NCBI GenBank assembly: GCA_016718035.1
Contig: JADKEK010000014.1
Span: 1 to 64,000, forward strand
Length of the DNA: 64,000 bases
Reading direction: 5' to 3'
Origin: Bacteroidota bacterium
GTDB taxonomy: Bacteria > Bacteroidota > Bacteroidia > Chitinophagales > BACL12
This document shows positions 49,585 to 58,213 of the stretch, in pieces. Under the pieces are notes generated by a model, which was not told the origin of the DNA, ran no database searches, and was given only the letters and a program-made list of their open reading frames with translations. A program made the translations under genes and the position numbers. Position 1 is the stretch's first letter. Each line of letters starts with the position of its first letter.

Positions 49585-50484
49585 ATGCCACAATTGTCAA
49601 ATAAAACATTAATTACCATTGCCGGACCAACAGCTTCCGGTAAAACGGCATTGGCAATTGAATTGGCGAAAAAATGGAACACGGTAATTATTTCCGCAGA
49701 TGCGCGTCAGTTTTATACTGAAATGAGCATAGGTACTGCCAAACCCAGTGCTGAAGAACTCGCTGCTGCGCCTCACTATTTTATTAATAATTTATCAGTT
49801 CAACAACCTTACGATGTTGGCAAATATGCTGCTGAAGTTTTGGAATTGCTCGATACACTTTTTCAGCAACACGATAAAATTATTTTGTGCGGAGGTTCCG
49901 GTTTATTTATTAAAGCCGTGACTGATGGATTAGATGATTTGCCGGAAACTTTACCTGAAATTCGCGAACAGGTGCAGCTTGTGTATGAGCAAAATGGATT
50001 GTTGTGGCTGCAGGACACCATTCAGTTAAAAGACCCTGAATATTTTCAAGTTGTAGATATCCATAATCCAAAACGATTGTTGCGAGCATTAGAAGTAATT
50101 ACGCAAACAGGAAATACTTTATCATCTTATCATAAAAAAGTGCAACAACCGCGCAACTTTTCCAATATTAAAATCTGCCTCGATTTAGACAGGAAAGTGT
50201 TATATGAGCGAATTAATGAACGCGTAAATATTATGATAAAAAACGGATTAGCAGATGAGGTAAAAACATTAATTCCGTATCGAGATGTAAATGCATTACA
50301 AACTGTCGGATATACCGAAATGTTTGAATATTTTGATGGTAAAATAACTTTACAACGCGCCATTGAACTTATACAACAACACACGCGCAATTACGCGAAA
50401 CGACAACTAACCTGGTTCAGACGCGACCCATCATTTATTTGGTGTAAGCCGGAATTATCAGAAATAGAAAAACATTGTTATTGA
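49585..50484 (+). CDS. miaA: tRNA dimethylallyltransferase
   Basis: A 299-residue enzyme that puts an isopentenyl group on A37 of tRNAs reading U-starting codons. The P-loop GPTASGKT is at residues 14-21, followed by ISADARQFYTEMSIGTAKPS, the substrate-binding signature. LCGGSGLFIKAVTDGL and TVGYTEMFEYFDG complete the family pattern, ending with THTRNYAKRQLTWFRRD-type residues. Length is normal. It lies 40 bases after cca and 18 before the phosphoesterase gene, so the three are probably one transcript. Confidence 0.94.
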   Translation: MPQLSNKTLITIAGPTASGKTALAIELAKKWNTVIISADARQFYTEMSIGTAKPSAEELAAAPHYFINNLSVQQPYDVGKYAAEVLELLDTLFQQHDKIILCGGSGLFIKAVTDGLDDLPETLPEIREQVQLVYEQNGLLWLQDTIQLKDPEYFQVVDIHNPKRLLRALEVITQTGNTLSSYHKKVQQPRNFSNIKICLDLDRKVLYERINERVNIMIKNGLADEVKTLIPYRDVNALQTVGYTEMFEYFDGKITLQRAIELIQQHTRNYAKRQLTWFRRDPSFIWCKPELSEIEKHCY

Positions 50485-50502
50485 ATTTTATTATTTGTCT
50501 GC

Positions 50503-51009
50503 ATGAAAATATTATTACTTTCTGATACACACGGTTATTTAGATGATGCCATTAAAAAACATGCAAACGAAGCTGATGAAATTTGGCATGCAGGAGATTT
50601 TGGTACAATAGAACTTGCCGATGAACTGCAAAAAATAAAACCGGTGCGCGGTGTTTGGGGAAATATTGATGGTAAAGATGTTCGCCTCTCCTACCCTTTA
50701 GACAATACATTTCAAATGGATGGTATTAAGGTTTTTATGACGCATATAGGCGGATATCCCGGTCGTTATGAACCTCGCCTAAAACCAATTATCAGTCAGC
50801 ATCCTCCTCACCTCTTTATTTGCGGGCATTCCCATTTGCTAAAAGTAATTCGCGACCCGAAAAACAATATGTTATGCATGAATCCCGGAGCTGCCGGTGT
50901 GCATGGATTTCATAAAGTGCGCACCATGTTGCGTTTTGTAATTAGTGATGGCAAAATAAGCAACCTCGAAGCGATTGAACTCGGGCTTCGTGGTAAAATG
51001 CATCAATAA
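50503..51009 (+). CDS. YfcE/MJ0936-type metallophosphoesterase
   Basis: A 168-residue calcineurin-like phosphodiesterase. Metal ligands are visible in order: DTH (SDTHGY, residues 8-10), GDFG, GNIDGKD, THIGG and GHSH (ICGHSH). This is the compact YfcE family, which hydrolyses phosphodiesters in vitro; its natural substrate is unclear. It is the last gene of the dapD-cca-miaA run. Confidence 0.88.
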   Translation: MKILLLSDTHGYLDDAIKKHANEADEIWHAGDFGTIELADELQKIKPVRGVWGNIDGKDVRLSYPLDNTFQMDGIKVFMTHIGGYPGRYEPRLKPIISQHPPHLFICGHSHLLKVIRDPKNNMLCMNPGAAGVHGFHKVRTMLRFVISDGKISNLEAIELGLRGKMHQ

Positions 51010-51052
51010 GTCATTTTGTCAGTATTTCTTGTTTGAATATGTCATTTTGTCA
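51010..51052 (+). promoter_or_regulatory. Pair of 12-bp direct repeats upstream of hsp20
   Basis: GTCATTTTGTCA occurs twice, at 51010-51021 and 51041-51052, exactly 31 bases apart (about three helical turns). Each copy is itself a partial inverted repeat of TGAC-type half sites. They begin right after the phosphoesterase stop and lie 115-157 bases before hsp20. They may be binding sites of a heat-shock regulator; no regulator is identified here. Confidence 0.45.
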
Positions 51053-51166
51053 TTGTAAAGAATTGATTTTTACAACCTTTGGCATAAAAAATCTGCAAAA
51101 TTGGTCTTGGTATTTAGTTTGAACATCGGTTTTCGTCAAACAAATTTTCAAACTAAAAAACAAAAT

Positions 51167-51610
51167 ATGACTATGTTAACTGTAAGACGCAGACCAAACG
51201 GAGTTCCGGCATTTGTAAATGTATTTGAGGACTTCTTTAATCAAGCTTTTCCTGAAAAGTATGTAAGTGAAAAAGGGGAATTTATTCCTTCGGTAAATAT
51301 TGCCGAAAATGAAAAAGCATTCACATTAGAATTTGCCGCACCGGGTTTTGAAAAAACGGATTTTGATGTAAACATCGAAAAAAGCTTCATCACGATTAGC
51401 GCTAAAAAAGAAGTGAAAGATGAAGTAAAAGCAAAAAATTACACCAGAAAAGAATTTGTATTCAGCAGCTTTAAACGCACATTCAATTTACCTGAAACTA
51501 TTGAAATATCAGGTATTGCAGCGACTTATGAAAATGGTATTTTATTAGTAGAATTACCAAAAAAAGAAGTTAAAGCAGAAACTGCTGCTACAAAAATTGC
51601 AATTAAGTAA
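51167..51610 (+). CDS. Small heat-shock protein (Hsp20/alpha-crystallin family)
   Basis: A 147-residue chaperone from the ATG at 51167; an upstream TTG frame adds 22 unlikely residues. The alpha-crystallin domain runs from about residue 42 (FIPSVNIAENEKAFTLEFAA) through FEKTDFDVNIEKSFITISAK, YTRKEFVFSSFKRTFNLPET to the conserved ATYENGILLVELPK. The short C-terminal tail contains an IAIK-type motif. It holds unfolded proteins in the cytoplasm. Single gene, with a strong terminator after it. Confidence 0.93.
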   Translation: MTMLTVRRRPNGVPAFVNVFEDFFNQAFPEKYVSEKGEFIPSVNIAENEKAFTLEFAAPGFEKTDFDVNIEKSFITISAKKEVKDEVKAKNYTRKEFVFSSFKRTFNLPETIEISGIAATYENGILLVELPKKEVKAETAATKIAIK

Positions 51611-51639
51611 AGGGTAGTAAGGTTGATTTCATAAAAAAG

Positions 51640-51667
51640 AAAACCCCGACAATAATGTCGGGGTTTT
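51640..51667. terminator. Bidirectional terminator between hsp20 and the T9SS gene
   Basis: AAAACCCCGACA and TGTCGGGGTTTT form a perfect 12-base-pair stem with a 4-base loop, with A and T runs on either side. It serves hsp20 on the plus strand and the convergent gene at 51696 on the minus strand. Confidence 0.88.
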
Positions 51668-51695
51668 GCTTTTAGATGCTGGTTAAGCAACGAAA

Positions 51696-52607
51696 TTATT
51701 TTCTAACAACGAATTTGTTACTGTAAACTTCAGTTCCGTTATCAATTAAACGGAAAGTATAAATACCACTTGCATAAGCTTCAAGATTAACACTATTCAT
51801 TTCAGGTGCAAGGCTAACAACGTCAACTCTTTGACCACTGATGCTGTAAACTTCCATAGTTACATCATTGTGAGCAGGGTTGTTGATATTGATATAAGAA
51901 CTTGCAGGGTTAGGATAAACGTTACGAGCAATTCCGTAACCATCAAAGTCTTCAACATTGATACCACCTGTTACTGATAAATCGTCAACATACAATACTG
52001 AACCAGGAACTAATGAACTAAATCCACCTGATGAAGTAATTGTAATTTGCATTTGATCAGGAACTGCCGCTACGAAATAAGTAATAGGGCATTCGAACAT
52101 TTGGTAGCTGGTTGAAGTTAAATCATCACGGTATTGACCCATTCCGATAGTATCTCCATCTAATAACATTAATACAACTACATTCATGGTATCGCCACCT
52201 GCAGGAGCATACTGATAGTAACCGGCAAGTGATTCGTAAGCAGAAGTAACCGGAGCACCACCTTCAACTGAAGGTGTAAAAGTACCGAAGTCAAAGCTGA
52301 TAATACCTGTAGTTATTGTTCCGGGAACATCTAATGGTGTTCCTAAAACGTTTAATGTTTTTGTTTCTAAACGAGCTGCTGCTGAACCACCATGAGTGTT
52401 AACAGTTTCTTTAGTACAGTTTCTGTCTGTAATACCTAAGTCAGCTGCAATTTTATCAGGCACATCCCAACCATCCGGTACATCTACATCAACAAAAGCT
52501 GCTGAAGTGTAAGTTGTCCATGCTTCGAGGGTGCCATTCGGAACTTGTCCGTATGCGGCTGTTAAAAGGGTTGTAAATGTAATAGCGCTAAGTAGACGAA
52601 TTTTCAT
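51696..52607 (-). CDS. T9SS type A sorted secreted protein (jelly-roll-like)
   Basis: A 303-residue exported protein. Signal peptide MKIRLLSAITFTTLLTAAYG. The body (PNGTLEAWTTYTSAAFVDVD, PDGWDVPDKIAADLG, then QMQITITSSGGFSSLVPGSV and LYVDDLSVTG) reads like the carbohydrate-binding jelly-roll domain common in Bacteroidota surface proteins. The tail (RNVYPNPASSYININ, ending SNKFVVRK) is a T9SS type A sorting domain. Single gene; it may be a surface adhesin or binding protein. Confidence 0.75.
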   Translation of the reverse strand: MKIRLLSAITFTTLLTAAYGQVPNGTLEAWTTYTSAAFVDVDVPDGWDVPDKIAADLGITDRNCTKETVNTHGGSAAARLETKTLNVLGTPLDVPGTITTGIISFDFGTFTPSVEGGAPVTSAYESLAGYYQYAPAGGDTMNVVVLMLLDGDTIGMGQYRDDLTSTSYQMFECPITYFVAAVPDQMQITITSSGGFSSLVPGSVLYVDDLSVTGGINVEDFDGYGIARNVYPNPASSYININNPAHNDVTMEVYSISGQRVDVVSLAPEMNSVNLEAYASGIYTFRLIDNGTEVYSNKFVVRK

Positions 52608-52699
52608 ACTCTTTTTTTTATTTGTTATTGAATGAATTTGATTGTTTACAATGGTAAATATAGGGTTATTTGGCGAAATTTTAAATTTTCGTTAATTAT

Positions 52700-53308
52700 T
52701 CAATCGTTAATTAACTTATAACCAAGGGCGCCAAGAGCAGCTCCTGCAAGTGAAGTAGCCAAGTGCACGGCAATGTCAAGCCCGTGCCCGGCAAGGTCAA
52801 AAATATTATGTCCGATAGAAACAGCCGGGTTAAAAGCCGCGCCGCTAATAGGTCCCGCGGTTAACATACCGGCCAAAACAACACTGCTTATTGCCAACCC
52901 ATAATACTGATTGCCCTTAGATTTTGGCGAGGTAGCCACATTCAAAATGACCAACATCATGGCCGATGTAAATAACAATTCCAAGACAATAGCCTGTGCT
53001 AACATCCCCTCTGTAATTCCAATTGATTTTGGGGTTCCGGTTATCCAAATGCTCAATAAACCTCCAATTAAAGCCCCTGAAAATTGTGCAATCCAATACA
53101 CCAATCCCTCTTTCACAGTGATAGTTCCACGCATTATAAAACCTACCGTAACAGCAGGATTGTAATGTGCACCGCTAATATATCCACCCATATAAATCAT
53201 AGCCATTAATACGGTGGCAATTGCCCATACATTCCCCGATACACCAATGGTAAAAACGAGGAAAAAAGTACCGATTAATTCAACAAAAAACTTTTTCATC
53301 TTAATCAT
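52700..53308 (-). CDS. MIP-family channel (aquaporin/glycerol facilitator-like)
   Basis: About 202 residues from the ATG at 53308 (MIKMKKFFVELIGTFFLV); an upstream in-frame start adds a non-family extension. There are six hydrophobic segments, with the two half-helix NPA motifs intact in HYNPAVTVG and AFNPAVSIG. EliGTFFLVFTIG at the N-terminus is the family's conserved glutamate helix. The residues near the selectivity filter cannot be assigned by eye, so water versus glycerol is open. It is divergent from the peroxiredoxin gene. Confidence 0.9.
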   Translation of the reverse strand: MIKMKKFFVELIGTFFLVFTIGVSGNVWAIATVLMAMIYMGGYISGAHYNPAVTVGFIMRGTITVKEGLVYWIAQFSGALIGGLLSIWITGTPKSIGITEGMLAQAIVLELLFTSAMMLVILNVATSPKSKGNQYYGLAISSVVLAGMLTAGPISGAAFNPAVSIGHNIFDLAGHGLDIAVHLATSLAGAALGALGYKLIND

Positions 53309-53434
53309 TAAAACCCAAAGATTAATAATTTTTATAACATTTATCGCCATGTTATGAACGATAGCATCAATTGCTTGTTTACCATAACATTAGTTTCCAT
53401 TCGATTATTAATTTTACACCAAATAAATGTTAAC

Positions 53435-53905
53435 ATGAAATTAGCAACAGGACAACAAGCACCCGATTTTTTAATGTATGATACCGATAAACAAGCGGTA
53501 AGATTATCTGAACAACAAGGTAAAAACGTATTACTCCTATTTTTCCCTTTCGCATTTACTTCCACCTGCACGGCCGAATTATGTGCCACGAGAGATGATA
53601 TAGCATTTTATCAAAATGTGAATGCTCAGGTATATGGCATCAGCGTTGATGCACCCTATTCATTAAAAGTATTTAAAGAAGAACAACAACTCAATTTCCC
53701 GTTATTGAGCGATTTTAATAAAACCGTTTCTGAAACTTATGGTTGTATTTACGATCGTTGGGGAATGGAATTAAAAGGTGTATCAAAACGCAGTGCCTTT
53801 GTAATCGACAAAAATGGTTGTATTCAATATGCAGAAATATTAGAAAACGCAGGAGAAATTCCGAATTTTGAGGCTATTAAAAAAGTGCTCGAAAGCTTAT
53901 CATAA
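53435..53905 (+). CDS. AhpE/Bcp-type peroxiredoxin
   Basis: A 156-residue thioredoxin-fold peroxidase from the ATG at 53435 (MKLATGQQAPDF). The peroxidatic cysteine is Cys45 in FAFTSTC (T-x-x-C motif) and a second Cys50 follows in TAELC, as in AhpE-like proteins. The FPLLSDFNKTVSETYG region and the conserved arginine context (SKRSAFVIDKNG) fit the family. It reduces hydroperoxides in the cytoplasm. It is followed by a terminator and is probably a single-gene unit. Confidence 0.87.
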   Translation: MKLATGQQAPDFLMYDTDKQAVRLSEQQGKNVLLLFFPFAFTSTCTAELCATRDDIAFYQNVNAQVYGISVDAPYSLKVFKEEQQLNFPLLSDFNKTVSETYGCIYDRWGMELKGVSKRSAFVIDKNGCIQYAEILENAGEIPNFEAIKKVLESLS

Positions 53906-53911
53906 TTTCAC

Positions 53912-53940
53912 GCCCGGGTAATTCCGGGCTTTATTTATTT
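53912..53940 (+). terminator. Terminator after the peroxiredoxin gene
   Basis: GCCCGG (53912-53917) pairs with CCGGGC (53924-53929), followed by a T-rich tail, a few bases after the stop at 53905 and just before the Nudix gene. Confidence 0.75.
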
Positions 53941-53943
53941 TAT

Positions 53944-54354
53944 ATGTTTAATGTTCGCGTTTACGGTTTATTGATACACAATAATCAAATATTGATTGTA
54001 AAAGAGCCTATTAAAAATAATCAGGTAATAAAATTCCCCGGTGGAGGATTAGAATTTGGTGAAGGCACCATCGATGGATTAAAACGCGAATTCAAAGAGG
54101 AATTGGGTGTTGACATAACCGGTATCACGCATTTTTATACCACCGATTTTTTTGTACAAAGTTTTCTCAATCCTGAACATCAGGTAATTAGTATTTATTA
54201 CCTGGTTCAAGCCAACACTGAAGAATTAAATTTTAGTAATGCAGAGGGATTAACTTTTAGCTGGGTTCCGCTTGAAACCTTGTCCCCATCGTTATTCCCA
54301 TTGCCCATCGACAAACATGTTGTGCAATTATTAACCACATCACGTAGTAATTAA
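53944..54354 (+). CDS. Nudix hydrolase
   Basis: A 136-residue protein with the Nudix box GGLEFGEGTIDGLKREFKEE then LG, which fits GX5EX7REUXEEXGU with all catalytic glutamates present. It hydrolyses a nucleoside diphosphate linked to another group; the substrate cannot be told. Its start lies within or just after the peroxiredoxin terminator, so it may have its own promoter or depend on read-through. Confidence 0.88.
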   Translation: MFNVRVYGLLIHNNQILIVKEPIKNNQVIKFPGGGLEFGEGTIDGLKREFKEELGVDITGITHFYTTDFFVQSFLNPEHQVISIYYLVQANTEELNFSNAEGLTFSWVPLETLSPSLFPLPIDKHVVQLLTTSRSN

Positions 54355-54369
54355 TTGCTACAAATCCGT

Positions 54370-54720
54370 TTATTCTTTAGGCTTCCTTTCGTATAAACAA
54401 CACTTGGGTAACTGACTGTAAACACTGTCGTTTGCGTACACATTTTCTGTGTCATATCCGGCATTAGCAATCGCCATTTGAATGCTCGGATTATTCATTT
54501 TCAAACTGTCGTATAACACCGTTAATATATCTGTACTTTTATCCCATTCGGCAGAGACAATACCATCTAAAGTTAAAGCACCTTCAATTGTTTTTTCACA
54601 CATACTGCAATTGCCCCAAACTTTAATTTGTTCGGTTTTTGCGTTTGCAGTTTTTGTTGTGCAGCTGGAAAAACTCATAGCTGCTATAAATATCATCGTA
54701 CCAATAAATATAAATTTCAT
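54370..54720 (-). CDS. Heavy-metal-associated (HMA) domain lipoprotein
   Basis: A 116-residue exported protein with a lipobox ending at Cys20 (MSFSSC). The HMA fold has its metal site GNCSMC (Cys38 and Cys41) at the start of the first helix, followed by EGALTLDGIVSAEWDKSTDI and VLYD. It probably binds copper or a similar soft metal in the periplasm or at a membrane. A C-terminal KCC adds two further cysteines. It is last in a four-gene minus-strand operon with the di-haem peroxidase 21 bases upstream. Confidence 0.82.
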   Translation of the reverse strand: MKFIFIGTMIFIAAMSFSSCTTKTANAKTEQIKVWGNCSMCEKTIEGALTLDGIVSAEWDKSTDILTVLYDSLKMNNPSIQMAIANAGYDTENVYANDSVYSQLPKCCLYERKPKE

Positions 54721-54741
54721 TGTTGCGTATTTTTTAATTAA

Positions 54742-55821
54742 TTATTCCGGGTCAGCATATTGCTGATTGGTTAAAAAATCATTATCACTTAATGTTTGTA
54801 AAAATGCGACAAGTTGCATCTTTTCAGTTGCCGTTAAATTTAATCCGCTGCCAAAATCTATCATATGTTCATCTAAGTTTGGCGATTCCTGAATTACACC
54901 ACTGCTGTAATGTTCAACCACTTGTTCGAGGGTGGCAAATCGCGAATCATGCATATAAGGTGCCGTATTAGCAATATTGCGTAATGTAGTTACTTTAAAT
55001 TTGCCATAATCTGCATCCAAGCCGGTAAATTTTGCTCTTCCACTGTCTAATGGCATTAAATCAAGTCCATTATTTCTAAATGCATTATCTGTAAACAAAG
55101 GGTCACTATGGCACTGAAAACATTTTGCATCACCAAAAAATAAATTCATTCCACTAATTTCATCTGATGTTAATGCAGTTGCATCACCACCATAATAATA
55201 AGCGTCAAAAGGTGAATCAAATGATACTAATGTACGTTCAAATTGCGCAATCGCTTTGGTAATTAAAATACTATCAATAACAGTAGTATTAAAAGCGCGT
55301 TTAAACATATCCTGATACTGTGCATCATCGCGCAAACGATTTTCGATTTCTACCCAGGTATTTGCCATTTCAATTGGATTGGTAACAGGGTCATGTGCCT
55401 GTGCTTCCAGCGATTGTTGTCTTCCATCCCAAAAAAATGAACCATCCCATGCTAAGTTTATTATCGCCATTGCATTGCGGTTGCCAAACGCCCCATTGGT
55501 GCCCTGACTAAATGGTCGTGGGTCGTCAAATGCATTGGCTTGTTTATGACATGTTCCACAACTCATCGTCATATCGTTGGATAAACGTTCATCGTAGAAT
55601 AATGCTCTGCCCAATTCAACACCTGCAATTGTAGTAGGATTATCAATAGGTGCACTAATTTCCCCAATATTCACCGCAACCCATTCGGGTATATCAAATG
55701 CATAAGGTGTTGGGTCATAGGTAACATCAGGCTCAATTATTTCATCTTCTTTACATGAAGTAATTGTCAGCAAAATAAATAGCGGTATTATGGTTAAAAC
55801 AACCCAGTATATTTTTCGCAT
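54742..55821 (-). CDS. Di-haem cytochrome c peroxidase (MauG/CcpA family) lipoprotein
   Basis: A 359-residue exported protein with a lipobox at Cys23 (LLTITSC). Two haem c attachment sites are visible: CGTCH in MTMSCGTCHKQANAFDD and CFQCH in FFGDAKCFQCHSDP. LRNIANTAPYMHDSRFATLE with the distal Met/His region is typical of bacterial cytochrome c peroxidases. It reduces hydrogen peroxide in the periplasm, or acts as an oxidase in the MauG manner. It follows the thioredoxin-like T9SS gene by 9 bases. Confidence 0.88.
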   Translation of the reverse strand: MRKIYWVVLTIIPLFILLTITSCKEDEIIEPDVTYDPTPYAFDIPEWVAVNIGEISAPIDNPTTIAGVELGRALFYDERLSNDMTMSCGTCHKQANAFDDPRPFSQGTNGAFGNRNAMAIINLAWDGSFFWDGRQQSLEAQAHDPVTNPIEMANTWVEIENRLRDDAQYQDMFKRAFNTTVIDSILITKAIAQFERTLVSFDSPFDAYYYGGDATALTSDEISGMNLFFGDAKCFQCHSDPLFTDNAFRNNGLDLMPLDSGRAKFTGLDADYGKFKVTTLRNIANTAPYMHDSRFATLEQVVEHYSSGVIQESPNLDEHMIDFGSGLNLTATEKMQLVAFLQTLSDNDFLTNQQYADPE

Positions 55822-55830
55822 AAACAGGAT

Positions 55831-56610
55831 TTATTGTTTTACAAAAAATGTACTGTTTACTGTTCCGTTTTCCGCTTTCGCAATAACAGAATAAACACCA
55901 GGAGTAAGTCCGCTGATATTTATTTGAGTATTTCCCAAACCGGTAGTTGTCATCATTGTTTTTCCTGTGATGTCAATTATCGTATAGGATAAAACATTGT
56001 CAGCTGATGAAATATTAATTACATCAACAGCCGGGTTTGGAGAAATGATATTTTTATCAGCCAATGTATTTTCAATTCCAACAGTAAAATCCGTTTCTGC
56101 TAAAGCTAAATCTAATGCTGTGGTAAATTCTTCCTGACTAACAGCAGATGATATGGAACCTAAATGATAATAATAAACAGTATGATTTTCACCACCACCA
56201 AAAATTAAAATGGTAGGCATTCCCATGGCACCGTAATAATTAATCTCATCGTCGCCCATAGTAAACAGTGTTGTAGCCGTAAACCCATTATCTGTAGCCC
56301 ATTCGCTTAATGTGGAACAGTCCGTAAAATTGTCGAATGCAGTCTGGTAAGCTACAATTTCACCCGGGTTAGTAATGGCATAATCAGCGAGTAAATCCAT
56401 TAATACATTTCCTGCAGTAATACAAGGTGCACAATCCATCATCACATATTCCTGCACAACCACTTTATTGGAATTGAGTATATCAAATAAATTATACGTA
56501 TTACCTGCAACACAATCTGTTTTTGTCCAGTCCATAGCAACCGTTGCCTGGCTGAATGCTGAAGAACAAATTGTCAATAAAAGTAAGCTGGTTATTAAAT
56601 TTTTCATCAT
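55831..56610 (-). CDS. Thioredoxin-like T9SS-secreted protein (CAPC)
   Basis: A 259-residue exported protein. Signal peptide MMKNLITSLLLLTICSSAFS. A thioredoxin-like fold has the motif MMDCAPC (Cys60, Cys63) and the cis-proline loop GAMGMPTILIFGG. A C-terminal T9SS type A sorting domain follows (NIISPNPAVDVINISS, ending NSTFFVKQ). It is predicted to act outside the cell. It sits between the HYC_CC_PP gene and the di-haem peroxidase gene on one strand, suggesting a shared metal or redox function. Confidence 0.8.
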   Translation of the reverse strand: MMKNLITSLLLLTICSSAFSQATVAMDWTKTDCVAGNTYNLFDILNSNKVVVQEYVMMDCAPCITAGNVLMDLLADYAITNPGEIVAYQTAFDNFTDCSTLSEWATDNGFTATTLFTMGDDEINYYGAMGMPTILIFGGGENHTVYYYHLGSISSAVSQEEFTTALDLALAETDFTVGIENTLADKNIISPNPAVDVINISSADNVLSYTIIDITGKTMMTTTGLGNTQINISGLTPGVYSVIAKAENGTVNSTFFVKQ

Positions 56611-56665
56611 TAAATATTTTTCAAGTTAATTAAACAAACATCAGGTTTAAATAAAAACATGAAAT

Positions 56666-57049
56666 TTAAATAATGAAAACAGATATAAAAATATACCGTT
56701 GATTATCGGTTATTGGCGGAGAATTATTGGTAAAAAAAGTATTGGTTATTTCAGTTCCCTGCTGTTGCAAATTATGTATCGACAATGCTGTAACAGGAGG
56801 CACAGATGTCACCGGATGAAATACATGTAAAGTTGGTGTACAATAATGTGCTTCATTAATTTTAATGGATATCAGTTTGTCGTGACAACATCCTGCATCT
56901 TCAGGCATGGAAGAACAGCAATCAGCAGTTCCGGTAATGGCAGGCTGAACATCGGCTATTACATCTCCGCAGTAGTGCATAGAAAAAACCACTCCACCGG
57001 AAACCCAGAGGTATATAAAAGCGAAAATGCAAAGCAGCACCTTTTTCAT
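56666..57049 (-). CDS. HYC_CC_PP family protein
   Basis: A 127-residue exported protein with a hydrophobic N-terminus. The three marks that name the Bacteroidota HYC_CC_PP family are present: HYC at residues 25-27 (SMHYCGD), paired cysteines (ADCCSS and AGCCHDK, about 44-56) and PP near residue 112 (NNSPP). Cys/His pairs suggest metal binding; such proteins often sit next to metal exporters or copper proteins. It is the first gene of the operon running down to the HMA lipoprotein. Confidence 0.72.
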   Translation of the reverse strand: MKKVLLCIFAFIYLWVSGGVVFSMHYCGDVIADVQPAITGTADCCSSMPEDAGCCHDKLISIKINEAHYCTPTLHVFHPVTSVPPVTALSIHNLQQQGTEITNTFFTNNSPPITDNQRYIFISVFII

Positions 57050-57217
57050 TGATGGTATAAAGTTACCATTTTTTAGCTTTGGAAACGGTTTATTGCTACC
57101 ATTTATGCACAGTAAAAAAGGAGCAATATCTTACCTAAAAGGTGTTTTCAGGGGTAAAAAACACCATTTTACCCCATTTTGGGTGCATTTGAGTTTATTT
57201 TTACCTTAATTATTCGA

Positions 57218-57225
57218 TAAATTTG
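57218..57225 (+). promoter_or_regulatory. -7 box 4 bases before the accA start codon
   Basis: TAAATTTG fits TAnnTTTG, then CGAC, then the ATG at 57230. A TTTG at 57188-57191 is 26 bases upstream, a bit farther than usual. A leaderless or nearly leaderless accA mRNA is predicted. Confidence 0.45.
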
Positions 57226-57229
57226 CGAC

Positions 57230-58204
57230 ATGGTATTTCTTGACTTCGAAAAACCCATTGCTGATCTGTATGAAGAATTGGAGAAGCTGAAGCAGATGGG
57301 TGAAAAGCAAAAGATTGATATTACTGTTCCTGCTGCTGAATTGCAGGAGCGTATAGCTAACCTGAAACGCGACATATATGAAAACCTGAATGGTTGGCAG
57401 AAAGTCCAGCTCAGCAGGCATCCTGACAGGCCTTATTCCCTGTTTTATATTGAAAACATGGCTGAAAACTTTGTTGAATTACATGGCGACCGCAATGTAA
57501 AAGACGACAAGGCTATAATTGGCGGTTTTGCTACACTGGAAGGTCAAACAGTAATGTTTATCGGCCACCAAAAAGGTATCAACACAAAAATGCGTCAATA
57601 TCGCAATTTTGGTATGGCCAACCCTGAAGGTTATCGCAAAGCCTTGAGGCTCATGAAGTTAGCAGAAAAATTTAATATTCCTGTCGTTACATTAATTGAT
57701 ACTCCCGGTGCTTACCCCGGATTGGAAGCTGAGGAACGCGGACAGGCTGAGGCGATTGCCCGCAACCTGTTTGAGATGACCTTATTAAAAGTGCCCGTAA
57801 TATGCGTAATTATTGGTGAAGGAGCTTCCGGTGGTGCTTTGGGTATTGGTATTGGTGACAGGGTTTTTATGCTTGAAAACACCTGGTATTCGGTAATTTC
57901 TCCTGAATCCTGCTCCAGTATTTTATGGCGCAGTTGGGACTTCAAAGAAACCGCTGCCGAAGCCTTGAAACTGACAGCGGCTGATAACTTTAAAAATAAA
58001 ATCATAGACGGTATCGTTAAAGAACCACTGGGTGGTGCACACAGCGATCCTGAAGAAATGGCGAAACTCCTCAAAAAACACCTCAAAAAACATTTGAAAG
58101 AATTGGCAGGGATTGACCCTGAAGTGCGCATTCAACAACGCATCGAAAAGTTTGACGAAATGGGTGTATTTGAAGAATTAAATGCAGGTAGTGCAAAAGC
58201 CTAA
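57230..58204 (+). CDS. accA: Acetyl-CoA carboxylase carboxyltransferase subunit alpha
   Basis: A 324-residue protein of normal length. With AccD it moves the carboxyl group from biotin to acetyl-CoA, the first step of fatty acid synthesis. Clear signatures: LDFEKPIADLYEELEKL at the start, LSRHPDRPYSLFYIE, GFATLEGQTVMFIGHQKG, DTPGAYPGLEAEERGQAEAI and EGASGGALGIGIGD, the oxyanion-forming glycine turns. It is followed 9 bases later by the DUF6913-like gene. Confidence 0.96.
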   Translation: MVFLDFEKPIADLYEELEKLKQMGEKQKIDITVPAAELQERIANLKRDIYENLNGWQKVQLSRHPDRPYSLFYIENMAENFVELHGDRNVKDDKAIIGGFATLEGQTVMFIGHQKGINTKMRQYRNFGMANPEGYRKALRLMKLAEKFNIPVVTLIDTPGAYPGLEAEERGQAEAIARNLFEMTLLKVPVICVIIGEGASGGALGIGIGDRVFMLENTWYSVISPESCSSILWRSWDFKETAAEALKLTAADNFKNKIIDGIVKEPLGGAHSDPEEMAKLLKKHLKKHLKELAGIDPEVRIQQRIEKFDEMGVFEELNAGSAKA

Positions 58205-58213
58205 CTATAGCCA

